Positions 1 through 9,256 are shown, numbered from the stretch's first letter. The stretch is 64,000 nucleotides of DNA from CAYFFO01 sp964342485 (GCA_964342485.1 CAYFFO010000004.1:31291-95290); one strand, 5' to 3'. Made by a program: numbers and translations. The notes: a model not told the origin generated them from the letters alone.

Positions 1-2
1 TA

Positions 3-419
3 TCGCCGATAGATACAGCACATCGCATTAAAGACCAAGGAGGACTAGTTTCTTTGCCTCACCCTTTTGACCGATTTCGCAGCGAGGTTATAGATAGCAA
101 AGCTATAGATGAATTAATACCGTTACTGGATATTGTGGAAATATTCAATTCGAGAAATAATCTCAGTGCTGACGATCGGAAAGCTGAAAAATTTGCTAAA
201 GAACACAATCTGCTTACATCGGGAGTCAGTGACGCACACACACTCATGGAACTCGGTAGAACATACGTACAAATGCCTGAATTCGACGGAACACCTTCAG
301 ACTTTAAAATTGCTTTATCTAAAGGCACAATTTTCGGGAAAAGAATGTCTCCACTAATTCATATTACCACTACTTTGACTCGAATTAAGAAGAAAATAAT
401 AGGTAGAGATCGAGTTTGA
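3..419 (+). CDS. PHP-domain metal-dependent phosphoesterase-like protein, C-terminal part
   Basis: The reading frame is open to the left edge of the window, so the gene begins outside it and only about 138 C-terminal residues are visible. The segment has the end of a PHP-type (polymerase and histidinol phosphatase) fold: SLPHPFDR with a candidate metal-binding His, then DIVEIFNSR, then the late SDAHT motif with the usual Asp-x-His metal pair. The pattern matches stand-alone PHP proteins annotated as metal-dependent phosphoesterases. The substrate cannot be told from this part. The in-frame TTG at position 54 lies inside the domain and is not the start. Confidence 0.75.
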   Translation, partial: SPIDTAHRIKDQGGLVSLPHPFDRFRSEVIDSKAIDELIPLLDIVEIFNSRNNLSADDRKAEKFAKEHNLLTSGVSDAHTLMELGRTYVQMPEFDGTPSDFKIALSKGTIFGKRMSPLIHITTTLTRIKKKIIGRDRV

Positions 420-578
420 ACATAGATGTGGTACACAACATAGTTTGGATAACTAATCTAAAACTGGTTAAATTTTACTATTTCGATAAAAATCAGCAGT
501 GACATACTGAATTACCATAACATTAACAAAATTTAAATCAATGTGATTGCTTATATTTTAGTTATAAACTGTGTATTG

Positions 579-1709
579 ATGAAAAATATAGAATCGAAAA
601 TACGTGCATTTGGTAAAGAATTGGGCTTTAATCAGGTTAGAATTACCTCAGCCAAACCCTTCTTAAGAGACGAGGCTGCTGCAATTTCACGAGTTAAAAA
701 CGGCCTAATGGACGGCTTATCTTGGTATACAGAAGAACGAGTTCACCGATCAACTCATCCTGAACTGCTTCTGCCTGAGGCCAAATCAATTATCTCACTG
801 GGTATTAGTTATTTTAAAGATAGTAAAAAACAAATCAATAATGTCCCAAGAGGGAAAATTGCACGATATGCGTGGGGAGATGACTATCATAAAGTCATAA
901 AAAGAAAACTTAAGGAATTTTCGTACGGTCTTGAAAAAACAATCGCCAAGCCAATAAGAACTAGAATTTTTGTAGATGATGGTCAAATGAATGATCGTGC
1001 TGCTGCAGCACGATCAGGGCTTGGCTGGTTCGGCAAAAACACTAATATCCTTACTCAGAAGTACGGCTCATGGGTATTTCTTAGTCAAGTAATCACGGAT
1101 TTAGAACTCCGATCAGATACCCCACTTAAAAAAAATTGTGGAGACTGTGTAATTTGTATAGATGATTGTCCAACAGGGGCTATAGTCGCACCATACGTTA
1201 TCGACAATCGACGTTGCATTTCGTTCCTCACTATTGAGCTTCGAGGTTCTATTCCGCGTGAACTTAGACCTTTAATTGGCGACTGGGTATTTGGTTGTGA
1301 TATCTGCCAGGAAGTCTGCCCAGTAAACCGTAAAATTTCTTCAAGTAAGGAACCATTATTTGAACAAAAACACGATTTTGAAGCACCATCATTAATACCG
1401 TTACTGGCGCTAGATGACATTAGCTTTCAAAAAAGATTCCATAACAGTCCTATCAAAAGAACAAAAAGAATAGGGCTACAGAGAAATGTTTGTGTTGCTC
1501 TTGGTAATATTGGAGATAAAATGGCTTTACCAGCTTTAGAGAAAACTCTACTATCATCTGATAAAATTGTACGTGAACATGCTGCCTGGGCTATTGGAAA
1601 GATTGGTGGACCTAAGTCTATATCAATATTGAATAATGCACTAAAACATGAGCATGAACCTCAAGTAACAAAAGAAATTCTACTTTCACTGACAGATAAA
1701 CGTAGCTAA
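579..1709 (+). CDS. queG: Epoxyqueuosine reductase
   Basis: QueG carries out the last step of queuosine synthesis, reducing epoxyqueuosine to queuosine in the wobble position of tRNAs with GUN anticodons, using cobalamin and two [4Fe-4S] clusters. Visible marks are the DDGQMNDRAAA region with the candidate catalytic Asp, followed by SGLGWFGKNT, then a ferredoxin-like cluster motif CGDCVICIDDCP and a second CDICQEVCP. The C-terminal ~90 residues are HEAT-like repeats typical of QueG. A GTG at 543 would add 12 residues; I prefer ATG 579 because the alignable protein begins there (MKNIESKIRAF). The tRNA-Asp(GTC) in this window is a natural substrate. No other queuosine gene is visible here. Confidence 0.93.
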   Translation: MKNIESKIRAFGKELGFNQVRITSAKPFLRDEAAAISRVKNGLMDGLSWYTEERVHRSTHPELLLPEAKSIISLGISYFKDSKKQINNVPRGKIARYAWGDDYHKVIKRKLKEFSYGLEKTIAKPIRTRIFVDDGQMNDRAAAARSGLGWFGKNTNILTQKYGSWVFLSQVITDLELRSDTPLKKNCGDCVICIDDCPTGAIVAPYVIDNRRCISFLTIELRGSIPRELRPLIGDWVFGCDICQEVCPVNRKISSSKEPLFEQKHDFEAPSLIPLLALDDISFQKRFHNSPIKRTKRIGLQRNVCVALGNIGDKMALPALEKTLLSSDKIVREHAAWAIGKIGGPKSISILNNALKHEHEPQVTKEILLSLTDKRS

Positions 1710-1739
1710 AACACTTGATTAAGACATAAATAACCTAGT

Positions 1740-2447
1740 ATGCAGACCAATAGACACAATAATCCACAGTCATCAAATCCAATTACCCCCTCAAGTACAG
1801 ATTTGGAAAGAGTTAGATTTTCAATTGGAGTAGCTATATTTGGCGGGACAATAGGAGGGTCTGCGATCATAATCAATTTTCTCTCTCGATTTGAATTCCC
1901 AAATACTCCAGAACACATGAATCTTATTTCATCGATATTTTTTGCTAGCTCCGGTGCTATTGGCGGAATACTAATAACAGGGCCTATAGCTTATTGGATT
2001 TACGGAGGATTACCGATATTCAAGTTCACTCCATTTAAGAACCGAGGACCGAGAAAGTTTCACACTTGGCTATTTCTTGGAATTGGTTACGGTATGACAC
2101 TGCCTATGGTTTTAGGTATTCTATTACCAATTTGGTATCGCTTTCTATTTTTTTACAGTGGGAGTATTAACTTCCCAACTTTGATTTCAAGCCTAATTGA
2201 CCTAACTATGGGCTCATTATATTTAGCCCCACTTCTTGGTTTTCAATATTTTTTCACTGGAATTGCTGCAGGAGCAATATTTTCCATAGGCGCATGGACA
2301 ATCGATCACATTTCTCACAAAATTCGAAAGGGAATTATTGGACCATTTATTGCTTGGACAATCTCTTTATGGATATCAGGGATAATAATTTCACTGTTGC
2401 TCCTATTACCAGAAACTTATTTGGCTCAAATCGGTAAATTAGGATAA
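1740..2447 (+). CDS. Polytopic membrane protein of unknown function
   Basis: I do not recognise this 235-residue protein. After a polar, Ser/Pro/Asn-rich N-terminus of about 25 residues it has roughly five to six hydrophobic segments, near residues 28-48, 62-88, 105-135, 150-190 (probably two) and 200-225. Several are rich in Gly and small residues (GGTIGGSA, SSGAIGGIL). A short basic cytoplasmic-looking loop, KNRGPRKFH, lies between segments two and three. No catalytic motif is visible. It sits 30 bases after queG on the same strand and upstream of the ftsH promoter, so it may be cotranscribed with queG. Confidence refers to its being a real membrane-protein gene. Confidence 0.7.
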   Translation: MQTNRHNNPQSSNPITPSSTDLERVRFSIGVAIFGGTIGGSAIIINFLSRFEFPNTPEHMNLISSIFFASSGAIGGILITGPIAYWIYGGLPIFKFTPFKNRGPRKFHTWLFLGIGYGMTLPMVLGILLPIWYRFLFFYSGSINFPTLISSLIDLTMGSLYLAPLLGFQYFFTGIAAGAIFSIGAWTIDHISHKIRKGIIGPFIAWTISLWISGIIISLLLLLPETYLAQIGKLG

Positions 2448-2498
2448 AATCTAGGTTCGTCATAACATTTTTTTGAGTTTAACGTTAGAATAATTAAA

Positions 2499-2528
2499 GC
2501 GACAAATTCAACTTCGTGTTAGTATAGT
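2499..2528 (+). promoter_or_regulatory. Putative sigma-70-type promoter of ftsH
   Basis: A -35-like GCGACA (2499-2504) and a -10-like TATAGT (2523-2528) are separated by 18 bases. Transcription would start near 2535, at the first base of the stem described in the next entry. The match to consensus is partial (four of six at -35, five of six at -10). Confidence 0.4.
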
Positions 2529-2534
2529 CATGCA

Positions 2535-2586
2535 GCCCCACTCCCCTCCATCGACCTGCCGTTGGGGCAACTGTTGATCTGGAGGG
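2535..2586 (+). promoter_or_regulatory. ftsH 5' leader able to form an H-type pseudoknot over the ribosome-binding site
   Basis: GCCCCA (2535-2540) is complementary to TGGGGC (2563-2568). The loop between them holds CCCTCCA (2544-2550), which is perfectly complementary to TGGAGGG (2580-2586), the strong Shine-Dalgarno sequence of ftsH. The order stem1-5', stem2-5', stem1-3', stem2-3' is that of an H-type pseudoknot with connecting loops of 3, 12 and 11 bases. Forming stem 2 would hide the ribosome-binding site. I cannot match it to a known riboswitch class. The complementarity is seen directly; regulation is inferred. Confidence 0.5.
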
Positions 2587-2592
2587 TTATTT

Positions 2593-4467
2593 ATGAATAA
2601 TCGATTGAAACGAAACAGCTTCATCTATCTTTTGATAGGAATAGCTGTTATTGCTATATTTTTTACTTTGTTTTCCGACCCCGGAAGCTCTCAAGAAATA
2701 CCCATAGATGAAGTTATTTCCCTCGCTAAAAGAGGTCAGGTCGAATCTATAGAGATTTACGGAGAAAAATTAACCCTAGTAACAACACGGGGAGAAATAT
2801 TTACCTCGCGCAAAGAAGATGGTGCAAGCATAATTGAGATGCTTCAAAATGCTGGAATAGATCCAGTTACCAATTCATTATCAATAGAAGTTCAGGGAAC
2901 TGGTAGGATGGGAAGTATATTTGGCATTATCCTAAACTTCCTACCTCTGATATTTTTTGGGGGAGTTCTTCTTTTCATGATGAGACAAGCCCAAGGAAAT
3001 ACAAGTCAAACCTTCAATTTTGGCCGAAGTCGAGCAAAAATGTTAGTAGACAACCAACCAGACGTAAGTTTTGATGACGTTGCTGGAGCAGATGAAGCCA
3101 AAGAAGAATTGCAAGAAGTAGTTGAATTCCTTAAATACCCAGAACGTTTTTTAAATCTTGGTGCACGTATCCCTAAAGGAGTACTACTTGTCGGACCACC
3201 GGGCACAGGCAAAACTTTACTCGCTAGAGCAGTAGCAGGAGAAGCAGGTGTTCCGTTTTTCTCGATAAGCGGCAGTGAATTCGTAGAAATGTTTGTAGGG
3301 GTAGGCGCTTCAAGAGTGCGAGATCTATTTGACCAAGCCAAACGTAACGCCCCATGTATAGTTTTTGTTGATGAAATTGATGCCGTTGGCAGGCACCGTG
3401 GCGCTGGACTTGGCGGTGGGCACGATGAACGAGAACAGACACTTAACCAGATATTGGTTGAAATGGATGGTTTTGAAACCGGCGCCAACGTCATTGTAAC
3501 CGCAGCCACAAATCGCCCCGATATTCTTGATCCAGCATTACTCAGGCCTGGCCGGTTTGATAGAAGAGTGACATTGGATAACCCTGACATTAAAGGACGA
3601 GAAGCAATACTCAAAGTTCACTCCAAAGGGAAACCGTTAAAAGAAAATACAGACCTTGAAGAAATAGCAAAACTTACTCCAGGGTTCAGTGGAGCTGATT
3701 TAGCAAACCTAGTCAACGAAGCCGCTATATTATCAGCAAGAAGGGAACTGACAGAAATTACGATTGATGAGTTTGTTGAATCAGTAGATAGGGTCATGCT
3801 AGGCCCTGCGCGAAAATCGAGAATTATAAGTATAAAAGAAAAAGAAATGACTGCCTACCATGAAGCGGGCCATGCTCTTGTTGGTCATTTCCTGCCCCAT
3901 GCTGACCCAATAGCTAAAGTTACAATTGTATCTCGGGGAGCAACAGGAGGTCACACACGATCCTTACCAGAAGAAGAAAGACATATGTGGTCATTGAATC
4001 AATTCAAAGACCAGATGGCAGAAGCATTGGGAGGACGAGTGTCAGAAGAAAACATCTTTGGAGAAGACGAAATTACCACAGGAGCTGGCAATGACTTGGA
4101 GGTAGCAACATCAATAGCCAAGACAATGGTAACAAGATATGGAATGAGCGATAAACTAGGCCCACGTACCTTCGGTAAACGTGAAGATATGGTATTCCTA
4201 GGACGAGAAATATCAGAACAACGAGATTACAGTGATAAAATAGCTGAGACAATTGACGAAGAAGTACATTCTTTAATTGAGGAAGCTTATAAACGAGCTA
4301 AAGAATTACTTACTGATCACAAAGATAAACTGAAATTATTGGCTGAGTTTCTAATCGAAAATGAAACCGCGGACGCTAGCCATCTTGAAGAACTTTTAGG
4401 TAAAGTCCCGAAGGTAAAGTACCAACCTACGCATAATACCAATGGCAACAATGGAATATCAGGATAG
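2593..4467 (+). CDS. ftsH: ATP-dependent zinc metalloprotease FtsH
   Basis: This is a membrane-anchored AAA+ protease that extracts and degrades misfolded membrane proteins and some regulators. At 624 residues it has normal length. Two membrane segments lie near residues 9-27 and 108-130, with the small extracytoplasmic domain between them. The AAA module follows with Walker A GPPGTGKT, Walker B and adjacent VDEIDAVGRHRG, and the second region of homology ending in LRPGRFDRR. The peptidase carries the zinc motif HEAGH, with a further acidic ligand expected downstream. A strong GGAGG ribosome-binding site precedes ATG 2593 at normal spacing. The gene appears monocistronic and converges with the aminotransferase gene 27 bases further on. 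Confidence 0.97.
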   Translation: MNNRLKRNSFIYLLIGIAVIAIFFTLFSDPGSSQEIPIDEVISLAKRGQVESIEIYGEKLTLVTTRGEIFTSRKEDGASIIEMLQNAGIDPVTNSLSIEVQGTGRMGSIFGIILNFLPLIFFGGVLLFMMRQAQGNTSQTFNFGRSRAKMLVDNQPDVSFDDVAGADEAKEELQEVVEFLKYPERFLNLGARIPKGVLLVGPPGTGKTLLARAVAGEAGVPFFSISGSEFVEMFVGVGASRVRDLFDQAKRNAPCIVFVDEIDAVGRHRGAGLGGGHDEREQTLNQILVEMDGFETGANVIVTAATNRPDILDPALLRPGRFDRRVTLDNPDIKGREAILKVHSKGKPLKENTDLEEIAKLTPGFSGADLANLVNEAAILSARRELTEITIDEFVESVDRVMLGPARKSRIISIKEKEMTAYHEAGHALVGHFLPHADPIAKVTIVSRGATGGHTRSLPEEERHMWSLNQFKDQMAEALGGRVSEENIFGEDEITTGAGNDLEVATSIAKTMVTRYGMSDKLGPRTFGKREDMVFLGREISEQRDYSDKIAETIDEEVHSLIEEAYKRAKELLTDHKDKLKLLAEFLIENETADASHLEELLGKVPKVKYQPTHNTNGNNGISG

Positions 4468-4494
4468 GAAATATAAATATCTTATTGATATTAT

Positions 4495-5571
4495 CTATAC
4501 AAGTTGAGGTGCGGATTTCAAAGCATCTATGACTTCATTTATTTCAGAAGCTTCAACATGGCCCATGTGTCCTATGCGGAAAATCTTACCCTCAACTGGT
4601 CCTTGACCACCTCCAAGTATTATTCCCTTATTTTTACTTAGATATGAAAGCAATTCAGAACAAGATACGCCTTCGGGAACTTTTACTGCCGTGACTGTAT
4701 TTGAAGCTATCTGCTTTTCTGGGAACAATTCCATACCTATTCCACTTATAGCTGATCTGGTCATATCAGCTATATACTGATGCCTTTTAAGCATAGAATC
4801 TATACCTTCTGAAATTATTTTTTCTAATGCTAAATCTAATGCAAAGTATGTCGAAAGGGATGGGGTATAAGGTGGTTGACCTTTTTCAAAATAACTTTTG
4901 TACTGTGCCATATCAAGATAATACTTCGGCATTGTTGAATTTTGATGCGCTTTCCATGCTTCTTCGCTAAAACTTATAAACGACAATCCCGGAGGAGTCA
5001 TCCATCCTTTTTGAGAAGCAGTAGCCACAACATCGCATCCCCATTCATCAGTTTTAAGAGGTATCGAGCTTACGCTACTGATACCATCAACAAGCAGTAA
5101 TTTGTTAAATTCTCCTTTAACTATATTTGCAATAGCTTCTAAGTCATTAGTGACACCAGTAGAAGTCTCATTGTGCGTGACCAACACTGCTGTAAATTCT
5201 GGATCTTCGTTCAAAAATTTGCGTAGTACATTTATATCGACTGCCTTACCCCAAGGAAATTGCAGCTCAGTAACCTGTGCTCCATACCTTCTAGCTATTT
5301 CTCCAAAGCGATCCCCAAAATACCCGATACTTGTGTTTAAAACTTTGTCTCCAGGAGAAAGAGTATTAACAACAGCTGCCTCTAAAGCTGCTGTACCTGA
5401 ACCAGTTAATATAAAAACATCGCTAGTAGTCTCGAAAACCTCCTGTATTCTTTCCGTTATACGATACTGAATTTCCCGAAATTGTTGCCCTCTATGATTG
5501 ATCATAGGAGAGGCCATTGCCGTAAGCACATCTTCTGGTACTGGTATAGGTCCAGGAATACGTAGATTCAA
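4495..5571 (-). CDS. Class V PLP-dependent aminotransferase (alanine-glyoxylate / serine-pyruvate type)
   Basis: The protein has 358 residues and the fold-type I layout of the alanine-glyoxylate/serine-glyoxylate/purine-catabolism aminotransferases. It opens with the GPIPVPEDVL substrate-loop motif, followed by MINHRG and LTGSGTAALEAAV (phosphate-binding region). VDGISS carries the Asp that contacts the pyridine nitrogen, and SQKGW places the PLP-forming lysine at K188. These enzymes transfer amino groups to glyoxylate or pyruvate; the exact donor cannot be read from the sequence. The start is TTG 5571, backed by a strong AGGAGG six bases upstream. It is the downstream neighbour of tyrS on the same strand, 47 bases away. 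Confidence 0.85.
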   Translation of the reverse strand: MNLRIPGPIPVPEDVLTAMASPMINHRGQQFREIQYRITERIQEVFETTSDVFILTGSGTAALEAAVVNTLSPGDKVLNTSIGYFGDRFGEIARRYGAQVTELQFPWGKAVDINVLRKFLNEDPEFTAVLVTHNETSTGVTNDLEAIANIVKGEFNKLLLVDGISSVSSIPLKTDEWGCDVVATASQKGWMTPPGLSFISFSEEAWKAHQNSTMPKYYLDMAQYKSYFEKGQPPYTPSLSTYFALDLALEKIISEGIDSMLKRHQYIADMTRSAISGIGMELFPEKQIASNTVTAVKVPEGVSCSELLSYLSKNKGIILGGGQGPVEGKIFRIGHMGHVEASEINEVIDALKSAPQLV

Positions 5572-5618
5572 TTAAATCCTCCTATCTTGATACGCTAATA
5601 ACTTTAGATTAATAAAAC

Positions 5619-6884
5619 TTATCCTATTTGGATAAACCTGCGTTTACCAATCCTTATTATATCTCCAGATTTTAACAAAGATGTTGTAATATTTTCACGC
5701 ACATGTTTATCGTTAATTCTAACCGCACCCTGATCGATTAGACGCCTTGCCTCACTGGAGCTTTGAGCAAGCCCAGATTCGACTATGAAATCACTTAACC
5801 GAACTAGATTGGCATCCAGTATAAAAGTAGGAATATCTTCAGGTAATTTTCTCTGTTGTATAGTCTGTTCAAAATGTATTTCAGACAGTTCAGCAGACTT
5901 TTTATCATGAAATTGAGTAACCAAAACCCTAGCAAGCATCTTCTTCAGTTCCATTGGATTAACCATGCCATTACGAATATCATGATCCATATTTGCAATT
6001 TCTTTTTCAGAAATATCTGTCAGATAGTTAAAATAATCAATAACCGTAAATCTATCTTTTTTAGAACCTTCATCGAAGTCTGAATCCATAGCAGAGCTAA
6101 TATCTGGCAAAGACATGATTTTACCGTACATATCATTTGGAGATTCTTCTAACCCGATATAGTTACCTAAGCTCTTTCCCATCCTGCGTTTCCCATCTGT
6201 ACCAACCAATATGGGCATCAAAAAACATTGCTGAGGATTCTGTCCCATAATCTTTTGTAAATCTCTGCCAACTAAAAGATTGAATTTCTGATCCGTTCCA
6301 CCGAACTCTATGTCAGATTTGATCGCGACAGAATCATACGCCTGAAGCAATGGATAGAGTAATTCAGTTATTGCAATCGGTTGATTATCACTAAATCTCT
6401 TCTCAAAATCATCTCTTGCCAAAAACTGAGCCACCGTGAAATGTCTAGTAAGATTAATTACGTCTGCTAAACCAAACGGCCCAAACCAATCACTTTGTAA
6501 CCTTACTTCTGTTTTATCTTTGTCTACCACCTTAAAAAACTGTTTCAAATAAGTCTCAGCATTCAATTTAACCTGCTCGGATGTAAGCATCGGTCTAGTG
6601 GACGACTTACCACTCGGATCTCCAATCTGGGCCGTCCAGTCCCCTACGATAACTACAACTTTGTGTCCTATATCCTGAAGCTGTCTTAGTTTTCGAAGTC
6701 CAACAGAATGTCCTAAATGAAGATCTGGTGCACTCGGGTCAAAACCCATCTTCAAAGTTAAAGGTCTATCTGACTGAAGTAAATCAACAAGTTCAGATTC
6801 AACTATTATCTCGGAAACCCCACGCACTAGTATTTGATGTCTTAATTCAGGTGTGAATTTCATTCCATATTTCCATGATCTCAA
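5619..6884 (-). CDS. tyrS: Tyrosyl-tRNA synthetase
   Basis: This class I synthetase charges tRNA-Tyr. It is 421 residues long. The HIGH-type signature is HLGH at residues 56-59, the Rossmann core continues through GDWTAQIGDPSGK, and the KMSKS-type signature is RMGKS at 234-238, as in the longer-signature TyrRS branch rather than the KFGKT type of Escherichia coli. A C-terminal S4 RNA-binding domain spans about 355-421 (LVRLSDFIVESGLA onward). The frame opens at TTG 6884, only three bases after AGGAG; an internal ATG (6863) is too far from any ribosome-binding site, so I keep TTG. It starts 14 bases after ribF ends, so the two are probably cotranscribed. Confidence 0.95.
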   Translation of the reverse strand: MRSWKYGMKFTPELRHQILVRGVSEIIVESELVDLLQSDRPLTLKMGFDPSAPDLHLGHSVGLRKLRQLQDIGHKVVVIVGDWTAQIGDPSGKSSTRPMLTSEQVKLNAETYLKQFFKVVDKDKTEVRLQSDWFGPFGLADVINLTRHFTVAQFLARDDFEKRFSDNQPIAITELLYPLLQAYDSVAIKSDIEFGGTDQKFNLLVGRDLQKIMGQNPQQCFLMPILVGTDGKRRMGKSLGNYIGLEESPNDMYGKIMSLPDISSAMDSDFDEGSKKDRFTVIDYFNYLTDISEKEIANMDHDIRNGMVNPMELKKMLARVLVTQFHDKKSAELSEIHFEQTIQQRKLPEDIPTFILDANLVRLSDFIVESGLAQSSSEARRLIDQGAVRINDKHVRENITTSLLKSGDIIRIGKRRFIQIG

Positions 6885-6898
6885 AAACTCCTGTCAAA

Positions 6899-7831
6899 CT
6901 AGGTATTTTCCAGGATTTTTTTTGCGATTTGTACATCCTTATCAATTTGATCTTTTAAATCTTCGATATTTACATATTTGACCTGGTCTCTAAGCCAACT
7001 GACAAATTCAAGTTTAAGTATTGATCCATAAATATCCGATTGCAGCCCTAGTATAAATGTTTCCACAGAATGAAGGTTATCGTCAAAAGTAGGACGATTG
7101 CCGATACTGGTAACAGACATATATTTACCTTTACTATTATCTAAGGTAGCAAAAGTAGCATATATGCCATCTCTAGGTACTAATATTTGATCTGATACTT
7201 CTATATTTGCCGTTGGAAATCCCAACTCTTTTCCAATACCAGCTCCCCGAACAATTTTGCCATGAATTGAGTAATTGTATCCTAACATCAAAGAAGCCCT
7301 TTCCATAGTGCCACATGATATGGCTTCCCTTATAGCGGTACTGGAAACAATCTTTTCATTACTATCAAATATCTGAGGAATCATCATGACAGAAAAACCA
7401 AGTTTCCTGCCTAAGTTCTTCAACACGGAAATGGTCCCTTCTCTGTTGTGCCCCACTACAAAATCAGGGCCAACAACCAAAACTTTCATCTTGATAGTTT
7501 TTATCAATAGATTTACAAAAGACTCGACTTTTAATTTCGACAATTCTGCATCAAAATCTACAGTGACAATATTTTCAAGCCCCAATCTTTTGATGCGATC
7601 TATTCTTTCCTCAACAGATATTAGATATCGCGTAACAAAATTTCGCCTCAGTACAGAGTTGGGGTGATTACGAAAAGTCATAACCACTGGTTCTAAATGA
7701 AGCCTTATACTCTCTTCTCCTAGTCTTTTAAGCAATGTTAAATGGCCAATATGAAGTCCGTCAAAAACTCCTATGGCTACTATAGATCCATCGCGAATAT
7801 TGAGAGCTTGAAATTCTTCGATTAAGGTCAT
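6899..7831 (-). CDS. ribF: Bifunctional riboflavin kinase / FAD synthetase
   Basis: RibF phosphorylates riboflavin to FMN and adenylates FMN to FAD. The N-terminal adenylyltransferase half carries GVFDGLHIGH near residues 21-30 and a later STAIREAI motif that replaces KMSKS. The C-terminal kinase half starts around residue 190 with RGAGIGKELGFPTANI, the nucleotide/flavin-binding motif, and continues with SIGNRPTF. At 310 residues both domains are complete. It precedes tyrS by 14 bases on the minus strand. Flavin supply would serve the oxidoreductases of this cell, but no specific link is visible. Confidence 0.95.
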   Translation of the reverse strand: MTLIEEFQALNIRDGSIVAIGVFDGLHIGHLTLLKRLGEESIRLHLEPVVMTFRNHPNSVLRRNFVTRYLISVEERIDRIKRLGLENIVTVDFDAELSKLKVESFVNLLIKTIKMKVLVVGPDFVVGHNREGTISVLKNLGRKLGFSVMMIPQIFDSNEKIVSSTAIREAISCGTMERASLMLGYNYSIHGKIVRGAGIGKELGFPTANIEVSDQILVPRDGIYATFATLDNSKGKYMSVTSIGNRPTFDDNLHSVETFILGLQSDIYGSILKLEFVSWLRDQVKYVNIEDLKDQIDKDVQIAKKILENT

Positions 7832-7926
7832 ATATAACCTTCAAGATGTGCTAAATAAATATAGCTCCTATACTTATTTCTATAATTGAGATTTCCTCAA
7901 TAATAAAGCTATGACTAGGATGATTG

Positions 7927-9129
7927 CTATGATTTTTCTTCTTGAATATCAATCTTTGTCTTTAAAATAAGGCTTGCAGGGAGAATTACTAATGTGCTGA
8001 GTCCCATTAACATTATTGTCTTACGTATATTGAAAATATCAGCTACTATACCAAATAAAATAGGAGCCAGGGTGCCTCCTGATTCTGTAATCGTGTAATA
8101 GTACCCGTATCCTACTGAGCGATTCTTTGAAGTTATAAACAAAGACACCAATGAATACAGTACAGAAGAAGTTCCATTCAAACCTATCCCTAAAACAAAC
8201 ATCAAAGGGATAAGGAGAGCGCTAGGAACAAACAGTGTGTAAACAAGTAGTACCGCAGTGATAAACTTAGTCGCCCAAATCAAAAACATTGATCCATATC
8301 TATCATCAAGCCATCCACAAAGAAACTTGCCTAATGCTCCACCGGCTAGCAGGAAGGTCAGCATAATAAATATTTGATTATCCACTAATCCTTTGTCTTT
8401 GAGAATAAATGGTAAAAATGCTAACGCAGCAGACCGAATTCCAGAATCAATAAATCCGATAGACCCTATTGTTCCGAAAGAAGCTAAATCCGTTTTCTCT
8501 CGTTTATCTATATTTACATCCTGAAACTCGTTTCTAACATCCCCTCCTAATTTAATCCAAGGCCGAATAGTTGCCAAAACCACCATATTAACCAAACCAA
8601 AAAGTCCAACGATGCGTAGAGTCCCCCTCCATCCAAAGCGTGCAACACACAAAAGAGAAAGCAGAGGAGCGAGTAGTTTACCGATATCCCCAGCAAAATT
8701 TACAAATCCAACAGCTGTAGACCTTCCATTTGAATCATATATTTTTGATACCAAGCTAGTTGCCAATGGATGTTGTGTGCCACCACCAAAACCAGCCACC
8801 AAAGCTAGTAATAATAGTAAGAAATACCCAGAGGTAAGGGCCATGCCTATAAGACCAATTCCAACCCATACATTCCCAAATATCAATAACCAAAACTCAC
8901 CAAACTTTGTGGCAAGGTAACCTGCAGGTATCTGCAGAACAACTGAAGATGCAGCATACACAGACTTGAATAACCCAGCCTCTGTATAAGACAAAAGTAG
9001 ATCAGGGTCAGATTGTATCAAAGGAAGTAAAGGCACAATTATCACAAAAAACAGATCGCTCCAAATGTGTGTCATGGAAGCAAATATAAGAGTATTACGT
9101 CGTTTTCCCGTACCACCACTTGAATTCAT
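7927..9129 (-). CDS. Major facilitator superfamily transporter
   Basis: A 400-residue carrier with about 12 hydrophobic segments in two halves joined by a polar central loop near residues 190-210 (GGDVRNEFQD...). The loop between segments 2 and 3 has an MFS-like pattern and the second half holds CGWLDDRYGS, resembling the family's repeated loop motif (G-x-L-x-D-R-x-G). The sequence gives no substrate; relatives include efflux carriers and organic-acid importers. It stands alone: the DAHP synthase gene ends 127 bases upstream of its start, and ribF begins 95 bases past its stop. Possible regulatory repeats lie just upstream (9172-9200). Confidence 0.8.
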   Translation of the reverse strand: MNSSGGTGKRRNTLIFASMTHIWSDLFFVIIVPLLPLIQSDPDLLLSYTEAGLFKSVYAASSVVLQIPAGYLATKFGEFWLLIFGNVWVGIGLIGMALTSGYFLLLLLALVAGFGGGTQHPLATSLVSKIYDSNGRSTAVGFVNFAGDIGKLLAPLLSLLCVARFGWRGTLRIVGLFGLVNMVVLATIRPWIKLGGDVRNEFQDVNIDKREKTDLASFGTIGSIGFIDSGIRSAALAFLPFILKDKGLVDNQIFIMLTFLLAGGALGKFLCGWLDDRYGSMFLIWATKFITAVLLVYTLFVPSALLIPLMFVLGIGLNGTSSVLYSLVSLFITSKNRSVGYGYYYTITESGGTLAPILFGIVADIFNIRKTIMLMGLSTLVILPASLILKTKIDIQEEKS

Positions 9130-9171
9130 AATTCTTCCAATAAGCGATCTTAATGGCCCAGTTGTATATCA

Positions 9172-9200
9172 AATATTTCGTTTAGTCACACGAATATTCG
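9172..9200. repeat. Inverted repeats upstream of the MFS gene
   Basis: AATATT-T-CGT (9172-9181) is complementary to ACG-AATATT (9190-9198), nine pairs with one bulged T and an eight-base loop. Overlapping its right arm is a perfect ten-base palindrome, CGAATATTCG (9191-9200). The element lies 43-71 bases before the MFS start codon and could be an operator or a hairpin in the leader. Confidence 0.35.
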
Positions 9201-9256
9201 ATACGATAACCTCTTAATTTGATTAATAAGAAGCATAATTTATACATGAGTTGAAT

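Noticed and set aside
2448..2592. Small structural RNA (SRP-type) before ftsH
   Set aside because: The conserved SRP tetraloop and internal loop sequences are absent; the pairing fits a leader element better.
3006..3614. Long minus-strand frame of 202 codons inside ftsH
   Set aside because: It lies opposite a highly conserved AAA domain, is Ser/Pro-rich as expected for an antisense shadow, and has no motif.
7885..7901. Hairpin ATTGAG-ATTTC-CTCAAT as a terminator of the MFS gene
   Set aside because: The stem is short and A+T-rich and no T-run follows on the minus strand.
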